Positions 8,030-16,560 of a stretch of 64,000 nucleotides of DNA are shown here, one piece after another. The notes under the pieces were generated by a model. It searched no databases. It saw only the letters and a program-made list of their open reading frames with translations, and was not told where the DNA came from. How positions within the stretch are numbered: the stretch's first letter is position 1; every line of letters begins with the position of its first letter. Where the stretch lies: the NCBI RefSeq assembly GCF_040409805.1, contig NZ_CP099572.1:558001-622000 (forward strand). The letters are read 5' to 3'. This DNA is from Polynucleobacter sp. MWH-UH23A (lineage in GTDB: Bacteria > Pseudomonadota > Gammaproteobacteria > Burkholderiales > Burkholderiaceae). The translations under genes were made by a program, and so were the position numbers.

Positions 8030-9430
8030 ATGAGTCGATCTAATTTTCTTTCTGAAACCAGAGCATGGTTTGATAAAGGTGAGCTGCGCACTACCTTGGA
8101 GAGACGGGTTGCTTTCAAGACTGAGGGTGACCTACCCGAACTTCCATCCGCCCTTTGGGATTACCTCAAAAGAGAAATGATTCCCTATCTAGATTCAATG
8201 GGTTTTCGTTCGGAGATTTTTGATAATCCATTGCCAAAAGGCCCCCCAATTCTGGTTTCAAAGCGAATTGAAGGGGCTGAGTTGCCAACCCTATTGATTT
8301 ATACACATGGTGATGTAGTTAATGGACAGGATGCGCGTTGGCAAGAGGGTTTAAATCCGTGGACTCTGACAACAACAGATGGTCGATGGTATGGCAGAGG
8401 ATGTGCAGACAATAAAGGTCAGCACACAATTACTTTATTTGGGTTGCAGAAAGCCATAGAGGCTCGTAACAATCAACTTGGTTATAACGTTGTAGTGTTG
8501 ATGGAGATGGGTGAGGAAGCTGGAAGCCCTGGACTTACTGAATTTTGCAAGTCTCATAAAGAGCTTTTAAGCGCAGATCTGCTGATAGCTAGTGATGGTC
8601 CTCGCATTAATGCTAATTCCCCAACAATTTTCTTGGGTTCAAGAGGGTTGGTTAATTTCAGCTTGACTGTTAAGCCAAGGGATAAAGCCTATCACTCTGG
8701 AAATTGGGGTGGGGTGCTGGTCAATCCTGCGACACGTTTAATTCATGCTCTAAGTACACTTGTGGATATGAATGGACGTCTTTTGGTTGATAAGTTATAT
8801 GCACCTCCACCTAGCGCTCTGGTCAAAGATGCTTTAAGTTCGATCGAAATTGGTAAGGATCCTGGCGATCCCAAAATCGACCTTAAGTGGGGGCAGTCAG
8901 AGTTGACCCCTGCAGAGCGTCTCATTGCGAGTAATACTTTAGAAATCCTAGCTTTAGGTTCTGGTCAGCCTGATCGACCAGTAAATGCAATTCCATCCCA
9001 GGCTATCGCTCACTGTCAATTGCGATTTGTGGTGGGTACCGATTGGGAAAATTTATTAACGCATATACAAAATCACTTAAGACAAAGTGGGTTTGATGAT
9101 GTAGTTGTCAATATTCATGCATTTACACCAGCAACGAGGTTGGATCTAAATAATCCATGGGTCAACTGGGTAAAGTCTTCGATTGAAAATACAACCAATA
9201 AAAAGGTGACGGTTTTGCCTAACTTAGCTGGTTCACTGCCTAATGATGTATTTGCTGATATCTTAGGGCTGCCAACTATTTGGGTGCCGCATTCTTATCC
9301 AGCATGTAATCAACATGCGCCTAATGAGCATATGTTGGAATCGGTAGCCGCAGAGGGTTTGCAGATGATGGCAGGTATATTTTGGGATCTAGGGGATAAG
9401 CAAATAACCAAAGATCTTGCTTGGAATTAA
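8030..9430 (+). CDS. M20-family metallopeptidase/amidohydrolase
   Basis: 466 residues. M20 zinc-site motifs are in order: YTHGDVVNG (His), GRGCADNKGQ (bridging Asp), LMEMGEEAGS (catalytic Glu and zinc Glu), SDGP, and a late NQHAPNEHM (His). A dimerisation domain sits between the metal-binding segments (about residues 205-340). The family removes residues from peptides or N-acyl amino acids. Length and the YGRGCADNKGQ form match M20 dipeptidase-like proteins of Burkholderiales. It is followed after 21 bases by a Bug-type binding protein, hinting at uptake plus hydrolysis of the same compound; that link is inference. Confidence 0.88.
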   Translation: MSRSNFLSETRAWFDKGELRTTLERRVAFKTEGDLPELPSALWDYLKREMIPYLDSMGFRSEIFDNPLPKGPPILVSKRIEGAELPTLLIYTHGDVVNGQDARWQEGLNPWTLTTTDGRWYGRGCADNKGQHTITLFGLQKAIEARNNQLGYNVVVLMEMGEEAGSPGLTEFCKSHKELLSADLLIASDGPRINANSPTIFLGSRGLVNFSLTVKPRDKAYHSGNWGGVLVNPATRLIHALSTLVDMNGRLLVDKLYAPPPSALVKDALSSIEIGKDPGDPKIDLKWGQSELTPAERLIASNTLEILALGSGQPDRPVNAIPSQAIAHCQLRFVVGTDWENLLTHIQNHLRQSGFDDVVVNIHAFTPATRLDLNNPWVNWVKSSIENTTNKKVTVLPNLAGSLPNDVFADILGLPTIWVPHSYPACNQHAPNEHMLESVAAEGLQMMAGIFWDLGDKQITKDLAWN

Positions 9431-9451
9431 TTTAATAAAGAAGTGATCAAA

Positions 9452-10420
9452 ATGAACTCAATAAAAAAAGCACTCATTAGTTTTCTGATTTTGGTGTTTA
9501 GCCCACTACTATTAGCTCAGACTTGGCCTAGTAAACCTTTAAATTTAATTGTGCCATTCCCTCCTGGTGGGGCGACCGATATTTTGGGTAGGGTGTTATC
9601 GGAGGTATTGCCACAAAAACTTGGTCAGGCTGCCGTAGTTGAAAATAAACCGGGTGGGGCAACCTTAATTGGTGTGATGGCTGCGCTACGTGCACCTGCG
9701 GATGGATATACGGTTTTAGTCTCTGCAAGTAGCACATTTGTTGTATTGCCCGCTCTTAGAAGCAATCTTCCCTATGATGTTGAAAAAGATCTATATCCAA
9801 TTAATCTCTCTGTTACAACCCCGTTGGTGGTTGTAACTTCAAGTGAGAAGCCCTATACAAAACTTGCTGATTTAATCGCTCAAGCTAAAGCTAAACCCAA
9901 GTCTTTGCGATATACAAGCTACGGACCAGGCACTACACCTCATTTGGCGACAGAGATATTTGCGGGTGCCGCTCAAATCGATGTTGAGCCAATTCCATAC
10001 AAAGGAAGCAGCGACTCCATATTGGCTTTAATACGTGGCGATGCAGATTTTGGTTTAGAAACTATTGCGGCAGCTGGACCACAGATTAAGGCTGGCAAGC
10101 TGAGGGCTTTAGCTGTTACATCGCCAACAAGATCACGTTTTTTACCTGATGTTCCAGGATTAAATGAGCTCCGCTTGCCCGGTGCCAATTTTGAAGTGTT
10201 TTATGGAGTTGCCCTACCATCATCAGTACCAAAACCCATTGCCAATAAGTTAGCTAAAGCAGTGTCAGAGGCGATGAGCACTCCTGAGGTTAAAGAAAAA
10301 ATGGCAGCGCAGTCTCTTGATGTTGCTAATAAGGGTCCTGAAGCAATGGCTGAAGTTATGAAAGCTGAGATTGCGCGCTTCAAGGCCTTAAATAAGCGAT
10401 TAAATATTCAGCTTGATTAG
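9452..10420 (+). CDS. Bug/TctC-family periplasmic solute-binding protein
   Basis: 322 residues with a signal peptide ending at LLLAQTWPSKP, then LIVPFPPGGATD, VVENKPGGATLIG and IPYKGSSDSILALIRGDAD, all diagnostic of the family. ATG 9452 has AAGAAG 8 bases upstream; GTG 9443 is the alternative. Probably one transcription unit with the M20 peptidase. No TctA/TctB genes are nearby. The ligand is unknown. Confidence 0.9.
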   Translation: MNSIKKALISFLILVFSPLLLAQTWPSKPLNLIVPFPPGGATDILGRVLSEVLPQKLGQAAVVENKPGGATLIGVMAALRAPADGYTVLVSASSTFVVLPALRSNLPYDVEKDLYPINLSVTTPLVVVTSSEKPYTKLADLIAQAKAKPKSLRYTSYGPGTTPHLATEIFAGAAQIDVEPIPYKGSSDSILALIRGDADFGLETIAAAGPQIKAGKLRALAVTSPTRSRFLPDVPGLNELRLPGANFEVFYGVALPSSVPKPIANKLAKAVSEAMSTPEVKEKMAAQSLDVANKGPEAMAEVMKAEIARFKALNKRLNIQLD

Positions 10421-10596
10421 TGCGGAGCACTCTTGGTGTTGGGACTAGAAGGTACCCACCTAAGTTCAGAAATGAATACGGTGAAGGCACAGCCCAGAGA
10501 GTTGTGAAAGTAACACAAACCGAAATCCTTTTGCCCTGCATCAAAGCCAATATTTGTATAAATTAATGTGTGAGTTAAAGATGACACGCTAATACT

Positions 10597-11025
10597 ATGA
10601 AAACCTGGCAAATGCGAAGAAATTGTGCTTTAAGTCCTAAGCAGCTGCTGAGGTTTTATATTGCCTTAGTCTGTCTCTCACTAGTCGTGGCAACTGGGTT
10701 TTTAATTGCGGGCGTCTGGGTCATTATCATTTTTACAGCTATTGAATTAAGTGCAGTCACAACGGGGTTTTTGATCTACTGTAGACATGCACTTGATTCT
10801 GAAACGATTCAAATTAATGGCAATACACTTTTAGTGAAAAAGTTTATTGGTAGCAAAGAGATGCTTTTTCAATTCAATGCCGCATGGGCGAAGATTGAGT
10901 GGCCAGCAGAGGATGCGAAGACCTTCCATATTAGTCAATCAAACCTTCGCGTTGAGCTTGGCCAATTTATGCGACATGAGCAACAAGTCGCACTCCTTAA
11001 GGAACTAAGCCCGTATTTACGTTGA
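10597..11025 (+). CDS. DUF2244 membrane protein
   Basis: 142 residues: a basic N-terminus, two transmembrane helices (about residues 20-62), then a soluble beta-rich tail (ETIQINGNTLLVKKF, SNLRVELGQFM, LLKELSPYL). This matches DUF2244, often encoded near respiratory oxidase genes, of unknown function. Its last 9 bases overlap the convergent gene at 11017. Confidence 0.75.
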   Translation: MKTWQMRRNCALSPKQLLRFYIALVCLSLVVATGFLIAGVWVIIIFTAIELSAVTTGFLIYCRHALDSETIQINGNTLLVKKFIGSKEMLFQFNAAWAKIEWPAEDAKTFHISQSNLRVELGQFMRHEQQVALLKELSPYLR

Positions 11026-11517
11026 GCGATTCTCAATAAGCCCGCTAAGTCTCCAGCTAACTAATATGGTGGTAAGAAGTTGAATCAATAGCAGAAAGAA
11101 CAGCAGGCTGTTCAATATCAGAAAGTAGTTCGCAAAAGGTGAAACGTTCACCGGCATGCCATCTTGGAGTGCGGTTTCTCTGAGGTAATCCATGCGAGGA
11201 ATTAATAAAAAACTCGAGAAAGCCACGGTAATAATAAAGACTAGCGCTGGAATTCGAATTGACTTCAACTGTCTTGAACCGCGTCTGATCAGGATGTTGG
11301 ATAAGCTCAAAATGACAAAAGAACAGCCAAGACCCCAATAAGTAAGACGCTGGATAACTAAGTGTGAAATCATGCCCGCAGCTTGAGAGTCCTCTATAGA
11401 AAGATAGGTAAGGAGGCAACACATTGCTAGGGCGATAGTGCTTCCTGCCAGGGCAAACGCAAGAAGTTTCATGAGGCGAATAGGCGTAAGGTGTTTATTG
11501 CTTGTGTCTTCAACCAT
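11017..11517 (-). CDS. Putative four-helix membrane protein
   Basis: At least four hydrophobic helices (LMKLLAFALAGSTIALAMCC, LTYWGLGCSFVILSL, IPALVFIITVAFSSFLL, FLILNSLLFFLLLIQLL) with LIPRMDYLRETALQDG before the last one. The helix layout and the Arg/Asp before helix 4 recall DUF4149/TMEM205-like proteins, which is a weak resemblance. Start chosen at 11517 (MVEDTSNKH); a longer frame to 11607 exists but would overlap the divergent Rrf2 gene start. Function unknown. Confidence 0.55.
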   Translation of the reverse strand: MVEDTSNKHLTPIRLMKLLAFALAGSTIALAMCCLLTYLSIEDSQAAGMISHLVIQRLTYWGLGCSFVILSLSNILIRRGSRQLKSIRIPALVFIITVAFSSFLLIPRMDYLRETALQDGMPVNVSPFANYFLILNSLLFFLLLIQLLTTILVSWRLSGLIENRST

Positions 11518-11606
11518 AGAGCGATCAGGGTTAATTTGTGCGCCGCGGCATGATATTTCAATCAGTTTGATACTAGCTGTAATCACTAAATTTTGCTTAC
11601 AACACA

Positions 11607-12212
11607 ATGGAAGTCAATAAAGCTATCAAAGTAGCCTTGAATGCCCTGGCGGACATCGCCAGCCATTCTCGAAATGGTCAACTAGTAACAGTTCCTGAGA
11701 TCGCGCAAAGGCTACATGTGTCTATAAGTTATATCGAGTTTTTACTGAGACCTCTTCGAGAATCCGGTCTAGTCACCGGTATTAAGGGGCGTACTGGTGG
11801 CTATCAGCTTTTAAAAGACCCCCGCATCATTACGATTAAAGATATTGTCTTGGCGATGAATCGTATTAAAAAACGTCAATTAGAGGTCTCAGATATGGCT
11901 AAGGAGCTCTATCAGTCGCTAGAGATGTACATGAAAAACTACATTTCAAGCCCAAACCTGGCATCTTCATTTAAAGAGCATATTCCTAGCTTTAGCGAGT
12001 TAAAAAAGGCTCCAGAGAGAAAGCGCTTTATGCCACTTCAATTCGATAGTGAAAACAAGCAATCCAGAGCTTCTGCTAGCTCCAAGGTTGCGAAAGGGGA
12101 GATTCAAAGGGTAGTTAAAACTGCTTTCAAAAAAACGGAAGACATTCCACGGGGGCCAAATTCTATTTTTAGTTTTGCCGACTATTTAAATAAAAAATCA
12201 ACTGTAGATTGA
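11607..12212 (+). CDS. Rrf2-family transcriptional regulator lacking cluster cysteines
   Basis: 201 residues. The Rrf2 winged helix covers about residues 1-85: ALNALADIASHS, VPEIAQRLHVSISYIEFLLRPLRESGLV, and the wing GIKGRTGGYQLLKDP. IscR- and NsrR-type regulators use three Cys in the region after the wing; this protein contains no cysteine at all, so it should not bind a Fe-S cluster. The C-terminal third is basic and low-complexity. It starts 9-27 bases before a nuclease gene and may regulate the three-gene repair operon; that is inference. Confidence 0.85.
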   Translation: MEVNKAIKVALNALADIASHSRNGQLVTVPEIAQRLHVSISYIEFLLRPLRESGLVTGIKGRTGGYQLLKDPRIITIKDIVLAMNRIKKRQLEVSDMAKELYQSLEMYMKNYISSPNLASSFKEHIPSFSELKKAPERKRFMPLQFDSENKQSRASASSKVAKGEIQRVVKTAFKKTEDIPRGPNSIFSFADYLNKKSTVD

Positions 12213-12239
12213 CTTTCAAAATTGAATAGCGTGGATATT

Positions 12240-13646
12240 ATGGAGGGCGATTACCCTGATTTAGCTTTTATAGATATTGAAACGACCGGATCTCATTTTG
12301 ATCGAGATCGAATTACGGAAATCGGTATAAAGACACTAAGCAACAATCAGACCCGTGTCTGGGAAAGGCTGATCAACCCACAGACATTTATTCCGCAAAA
12401 TATTCAAAGGTTGACGGGAATCACTCCCACGATGGTTCAGCATCAACCTAGTTTTGAGGAAATTGCTAGGGAGTTGATGCAAGAGCTTGAAGGGAAAATC
12501 TTTATTGCTCACAATGCCCGCTTTGATTATAGCTTTATTAAGGCGTCGTTCAAAAGAGTTGGGATTGAATTTAAGCCCAAGGTCTTATGTACTGTAAAAC
12601 TCTCGAGGCTTTTGTTTCCGGAGCAATCTAGACATAATTTAGATACCATCATTCAGACGCATCGGCTTCAGGTAAGCGCTAGGCACCGGGCGCTTGGTGA
12701 CGCCGATCTGTTGTTTCAGTTTTGGCAGGTATGTGAAGCCAAGTTCGGAAGACAGAGACTCAATGAAGCAATCGGTCAGCTGCTTGGCAATCCCAGCTTG
12801 CCTCCCAATATAGATAAAAACTTAATTGATTCCATTCCAGATGCTCCTGGTTGCTATATCTTTTATGGCGAAAACAAAGTCCCGCTCTATATTGGTAAGA
12901 GCATTTCGCTTCGCAATAGGGTAATGAGTCATTTTCAAGGGGCTTTGACACAGCGCAAGGAAATGAAGCTATCCATGCAGATCCGGGATATTGACTGGAT
13001 TGAGACTAGTGGAGAGTTAAGCGCTTTACTACTGGAGTCAAGACTAATTAAAGAGCGTATGCCAAGCATGAATGTCAAGCTACGAAGATCAAAAGACCTT
13101 TGCGGTTGGAGTCTGATTCAGGATGAGTGTGGCACGCTTGTGCCAAAGTTAGTGTCACATCATCAATTAGCACCTGGCTTGCAAGATAATTTGTATGGCT
13201 TGTTCTACAGTAAACGAGAAGCGCATCAGTACTTGAAAGCAATCGCTAAAAAATATAGGCTATGTGAGGCATTGCTAGGACTTGAGAAACGAATCGAAGG
13301 AAAATCCTGTTTTGGGTATCAAGTGAAGCAATGTACTGGTGCATGCATTGGGTTAACACCACTTACCACTCATAACCTACAACTTAAGACCGCTCTTGAG
13401 TTCTTTAAGGTTCAAGTTTGGCCATATGCTGGCCCGATTGCAATTAAAGATGGCGACGAAATGATTGTGATGGATAAGTGGTGCTACCTTGGAACTGCCA
13501 TCAATCATGATGAGTTTTATGAATTAGCCGAGTCTGGCGAAGCGGAGTTTGATCTGGATATCTATAAGATAGTTAAAAAGGCGCTTTCCGGGCCCTATAA
13601 AAAGCAAATCATTCCGATTAATATCGAAAGTGCAATAAGCGAGTGA
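12240..13646 (+). CDS. DEDDh exonuclease fused to a GIY-YIG (UvrC/Cho-like) nuclease
   Basis: About 468 residues. The N-terminal half is a DnaQ-like 3'-5' exonuclease: FIDIETTG (ExoI), IAHNARFDYSF (ExoII) and HRALGDADL (ExoIII, DEDDh type). From about residue 197 a UvrC-type GIY-YIG domain follows: DAPGCYIFYGENKVPLYIGK, LRNRVMSHF, and the metal-binding Glu in ALLLESRLIKE. A Cys-rich stretch (KSCFGYQVKQCTGACIG) follows. The fusion is known in bacteria as a relative of the nucleotide-excision endonuclease Cho. TTG 12222 and GTG 12231 are alternative starts; none has a clear Shine-Dalgarno. The stop overlaps the photolyase start by 4 bases. Confidence 0.88.
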   Translation: MEGDYPDLAFIDIETTGSHFDRDRITEIGIKTLSNNQTRVWERLINPQTFIPQNIQRLTGITPTMVQHQPSFEEIARELMQELEGKIFIAHNARFDYSFIKASFKRVGIEFKPKVLCTVKLSRLLFPEQSRHNLDTIIQTHRLQVSARHRALGDADLLFQFWQVCEAKFGRQRLNEAIGQLLGNPSLPPNIDKNLIDSIPDAPGCYIFYGENKVPLYIGKSISLRNRVMSHFQGALTQRKEMKLSMQIRDIDWIETSGELSALLLESRLIKERMPSMNVKLRRSKDLCGWSLIQDECGTLVPKLVSHHQLAPGLQDNLYGLFYSKREAHQYLKAIAKKYRLCEALLGLEKRIEGKSCFGYQVKQCTGACIGLTPLTTHNLQLKTALEFFKVQVWPYAGPIAIKDGDEMIVMDKWCYLGTAINHDEFYELAESGEAEFDLDIYKIVKKALSGPYKKQIIPINIESAISE

Positions 13647-14911
13647 CTAGCTCTAAATCAGCCATCTATTGGTTCAAAAATGATCTGCGTCTGACTGATA
13701 ACCCAGCGTTTGCCCTTGCTTGTGCTGGTGTAGATTGCTTGTTACCAATCTACATTCATGATGAGCAGGAAGATGTCGTCCCTCATCATTTTGCAAGAGT
13801 GGGGAGTCATCGCAAACGATTTCTGCAAGAATCATTATGTGATCTAAGGTCTCAACTTCAGCAGCACGGCTCAGACTTATTTGAAACATCTGGAGATTTA
13901 ACAAAGATATTTTTAAGACTAAAGGTGGAGCTTGGGATTGAGCGAGTTTACTGTGAGTCGATAGTGGCGCCAGAGGAGTTAAGACAATTACAAGCGCTAA
14001 AAGAGCTGGGCATAGAAGTTATCGATCTATGGCAATCCAGCATGCTAGATCCTCAGTCTTTACCATTTGCACCAGAAAAGATGCCTGATGTATTTACCCA
14101 GTTTAGGCAGCAAGTTGAAAAACATCTACTTCGGTTCTCCGAGCCGGTTGCCGCTGTGAAATCAGTGCCCCAATTGCCTAAACAAGAAGTACTTTTTCAC
14201 TCGCCGATCAATTATGAAAGACCTAAGGCTACTGATGCATTTATTGGTGGAGAGACCTGTGCGCAAGCTCACTTGAGACAGTATTTTGAACGTCATTTGG
14301 TTGATTCATATAAGCAAACTCGTAATCAGCTCATTGGGATGGATTATTCGAGTAAATTTTCTCCATGGCTTTCGCTAGGTTGCATTTCTGCGAGGACTAT
14401 AGCAAAAGGGATTACCGATTATGAGGCGACGCATGGTTCGAATGAAGGAACTTACTGGTTATGGTTCGAGCTTCTATGGCGCGACTACTTCCGCTTTTTG
14501 CACTTCAAATACGGTAGAAAGTTATATGTTTCTAGTGGTTTAGGAAACCAGAAAAGCTATCCCTTCAATCAGGAGAAATTTGAGCGATGGGTGACCAGCA
14601 ATACTGGGGAGCCCTTTGTGGATGCTGGTATGTGTGAATTAAGAGAGTCAGGCTTTCTATCCAATCGTATGCGTCAAATTGTCGCGAGTTATTGGATTTA
14701 CGATATGCAAGGTGACTGGCGAGCGGGAGCTGCTTGGTTTGAATCTCAATTAATTGACTATGATGTGTATAGCAATCAAGGTAACTGGTTGTATATTGCC
14801 GGCAAGGGAACCGACCCCAGAGGTGGAAGACCCTTTAATGTGAAGAAGCAAGCAAGGGATCATGATCCTGAGGGCGCTTACCAAAGAATGTGGCTTAATA
14901 AAACTACATAG
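13643..14911 (+). CDS. Cryptochrome-DASH-type photolyase
   Basis: 422 residues, GTG start inside GTGA overlapping the previous stop (translational coupling). The N-terminal alpha/beta antenna domain begins IYWFKNDLRLTDNPAF. The FAD domain has TRNQLIGMDYSSKFSPWLSLGCIS, YWLWFELLWRDYFRF and GWxxG-like segments ending RMRQIVASYWIYD and QGNWLYIAGKGTDPRGGRPFN. The SSKFSPWLSLGCIS and ELLWRDYFRF wording is typical of DASH cryptochromes, which repair cyclobutane dimers mainly in single-stranded DNA using blue light. It is co-operonic with the nuclease fusion, giving a UV/DNA-damage unit. Confidence 0.92.
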   Translation: MTSSKSAIYWFKNDLRLTDNPAFALACAGVDCLLPIYIHDEQEDVVPHHFARVGSHRKRFLQESLCDLRSQLQQHGSDLFETSGDLTKIFLRLKVELGIERVYCESIVAPEELRQLQALKELGIEVIDLWQSSMLDPQSLPFAPEKMPDVFTQFRQQVEKHLLRFSEPVAAVKSVPQLPKQEVLFHSPINYERPKATDAFIGGETCAQAHLRQYFERHLVDSYKQTRNQLIGMDYSSKFSPWLSLGCISARTIAKGITDYEATHGSNEGTYWLWFELLWRDYFRFLHFKYGRKLYVSSGLGNQKSYPFNQEKFERWVTSNTGEPFVDAGMCELRESGFLSNRMRQIVASYWIYDMQGDWRAGAAWFESQLIDYDVYSNQGNWLYIAGKGTDPRGGRPFNVKKQARDHDPEGAYQRMWLNKTT

Positions 14912-15023
14912 TTAGCTCAGCTATTGGCATTCGTTTAAGCATGAGGATTACTATTATTTTTGCAACAATTCTATCCATGATTGATAATCATTTAGTTAGA
15001 TATTAATAAATTAAGGGGTAGCT

Positions 15024-16091
15024 ATGTTGTTATTTGATCGTTATAGATTAGGTGGTGTTGAGCTCAATAACCGTATTGTGATGGCCCCTATGACGAGAAG
15101 CAGGGCGGTAGAAAACAATACTCCTAATGAGCTCATGGCTAAGTATTATGGTCAGCGCGCTAGTGCTGGCTTGATCGTGACTGAGGGTGTTTCACCGTCA
15201 CCCAATGGTTTAGGTTATGCCCGTATTCCTGGCTTATTTAATGAAGCTCAAGTTGCTGGTTGGAAGTTGGTGACTGCAGCAGTTCATGCCAAAGGTGGAA
15301 AGATATTCGTTCAGTTGATGCATACCGGGCGTGTTTCTCACCAAGATAATTTACCGGCTGGAGCCCAAGTGGTAGGCCCATCACCCGAAGTTTGTCCAGG
15401 CGAGATGTGGGTAGATAAGACTGGCAGCATGCAGCCACACACAACTCCACATGTTTTGGGTGAGGCTGAAATTAAGAATGTAGTTCAGGAGTATGCAAAT
15501 GCCGCCAAATTGGCTATTAAAGCAGGATTTGACGGTATTGAATTACATGCCGCTAATGGCTATCTTATGGAGCAATTCTTAAACCCTAATGTGAATAAGC
15601 GCACCGATGGTTATGGCGCAAACATTGCTGGCCGTAATCGCTTTGTTCTCGAGGTGGCCGATGCTTGTGTGAAGGCAATTGGCGCTACTAAGGTGGGTAT
15701 TCGTATCTCACCCCAAGGTGTATTTAATAGTACCGGTGATTTTCCAGAGTTAGAGCCACAGTTTTTAGCGCTTAGCCGAGATCTATCCAAATTAGGCTTG
15801 GTATACCTACACCTAGTTGATCATTCGGCAATGGGTGCACCTGCCGTTTCAGCAGAGCTGAAGAAAAAAATCCGTCAAGCATTTGCAGGAACCTATATTG
15901 CTGTTGGGGGCTTTACTGCACAAACAGCTGAAACGGTATTGGAGGCCAAAGAAGCCGACCTGATTGCATTTGGTAGACCATTTATCTCTAATCCGGACTT
16001 GGTTGAGAAGCTCAAGACTGGCGCTGCATTGACTGATCCTGATATGAGTACTTTTTATACTTCAGGGGAAAAAGGTTATACGGATTATTAA
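15024..16091 (+). CDS. Old yellow enzyme family ene-reductase (NADH:flavin oxidoreductase)
   Basis: 355 residues. The FMN-binding TIM barrel of the OYE/NemA group is visible: NRIVMAPMTRSRA, LIVTEGVSPSPNGLGY, FVQLMHTGRVSH, GFDGIELHAANGYLMEQFLNP and VGGFTAQTAETVLEAKEADLIAFGRPFISNPDL. ELHAANGYL supplies the substrate-binding His/Asn pair. Reduces activated C=C bonds or nitro/nitrate esters with NAD(P)H. RBS AAGGGG lies 7 bases before ATG 15024. Monocistronic. Confidence 0.92.
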   Translation: MLLFDRYRLGGVELNNRIVMAPMTRSRAVENNTPNELMAKYYGQRASAGLIVTEGVSPSPNGLGYARIPGLFNEAQVAGWKLVTAAVHAKGGKIFVQLMHTGRVSHQDNLPAGAQVVGPSPEVCPGEMWVDKTGSMQPHTTPHVLGEAEIKNVVQEYANAAKLAIKAGFDGIELHAANGYLMEQFLNPNVNKRTDGYGANIAGRNRFVLEVADACVKAIGATKVGIRISPQGVFNSTGDFPELEPQFLALSRDLSKLGLVYLHLVDHSAMGAPAVSAELKKKIRQAFAGTYIAVGGFTAQTAETVLEAKEADLIAFGRPFISNPDLVEKLKTGAALTDPDMSTFYTSGEKGYTDY

Positions 16092-16131
16092 GAAAGTCTT
16101 TAATTGCTTTTTAGCAATCCTTTAGTGGATT

Positions 16132-16318
16132 AGCCCTCATCAGTAATGGTGGGGGGCTTTGTTTAATTAAGTATTGAAAAGTGTGCGATTGCATTTTGGT
16201 GCAAAGTTCGAATCTGTAGGTCGGATTTTGAATTTTTCAAGCCTCGATAGAGCTAGGTTGATTCCGTCTCAGTCCAATAGAAAGCAAACCTTCATCAGCA
16301 GTATCGGGGGGATTTGTC
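16132..16318 (-). repeat. Composite of two dispersed hairpins and an attachment-arm fragment
   Basis: Hairpin AGCCCTCATC-AGTAAT-GGTGGGGGGCTT at 16132-16160 follows the ene-reductase and may terminate it. At 16178-16240 lies GTGTGCGATTGCATTTTGGT and the following 30 bases, matching the right end of scar F. A degraded second hairpin (ACCTTCATCAGCAGTATCGG) is at 16287-16306. The tRNA part is absent. I see nothing else in 16092-16429. Confidence 0.65.
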
Positions 16319-16429
16319 TCTTGAGCGTTACTTAAAGTAAGGCTGAGTATCCTGAAAGTGTGTAGATAATTACTGCACATTTTCTGTACTAATGCCATTG
16401 GACTGTGGTCTGAGGGCTGCTATCAGACA

Positions 16430-16560
16430 TTAAAAGACGTTAATTAGTTTTGGCGCCACCTCTTCTACTAATTTAATAGGTATAGCATAGCTTGGTGGCA
16501 ATACAAGAGCCTTGTTGCCAAAAACAACCTTCGGATGTTTTTTAGATTCAAGCCTCTCGA
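16430..16560 (-). pseudogene. Possible 3' relic of a lost gene after cysN
   Basis: A frame on the minus strand reads protein-like to a TAA at 16430-16432, containing GNKALVLPPSYAIPIKLVEE, but it has no start codon: it opens only at a stop lying inside the cysN 3' end, in another frame. It may be the C-terminal leftover of a gene deleted downstream of cysN. Family not recognised; chance remains possible. Confidence 0.25.

Noticed and set aside
10417..10611. 64-codon minus-strand frame between the Bug gene and DUF2244
   Set aside because: It fills an otherwise empty gap, but has no ribosome-binding site, no recognisable motif and overlaps both neighbours; treated as chance.
16522..16543. Hairpin AAACATCC-GAA-GGTTGTTT as cysN terminator
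   Set aside because: Stem has a T-T mismatch and it lies in the possible coding relic behind cysN; not strong enough to list.
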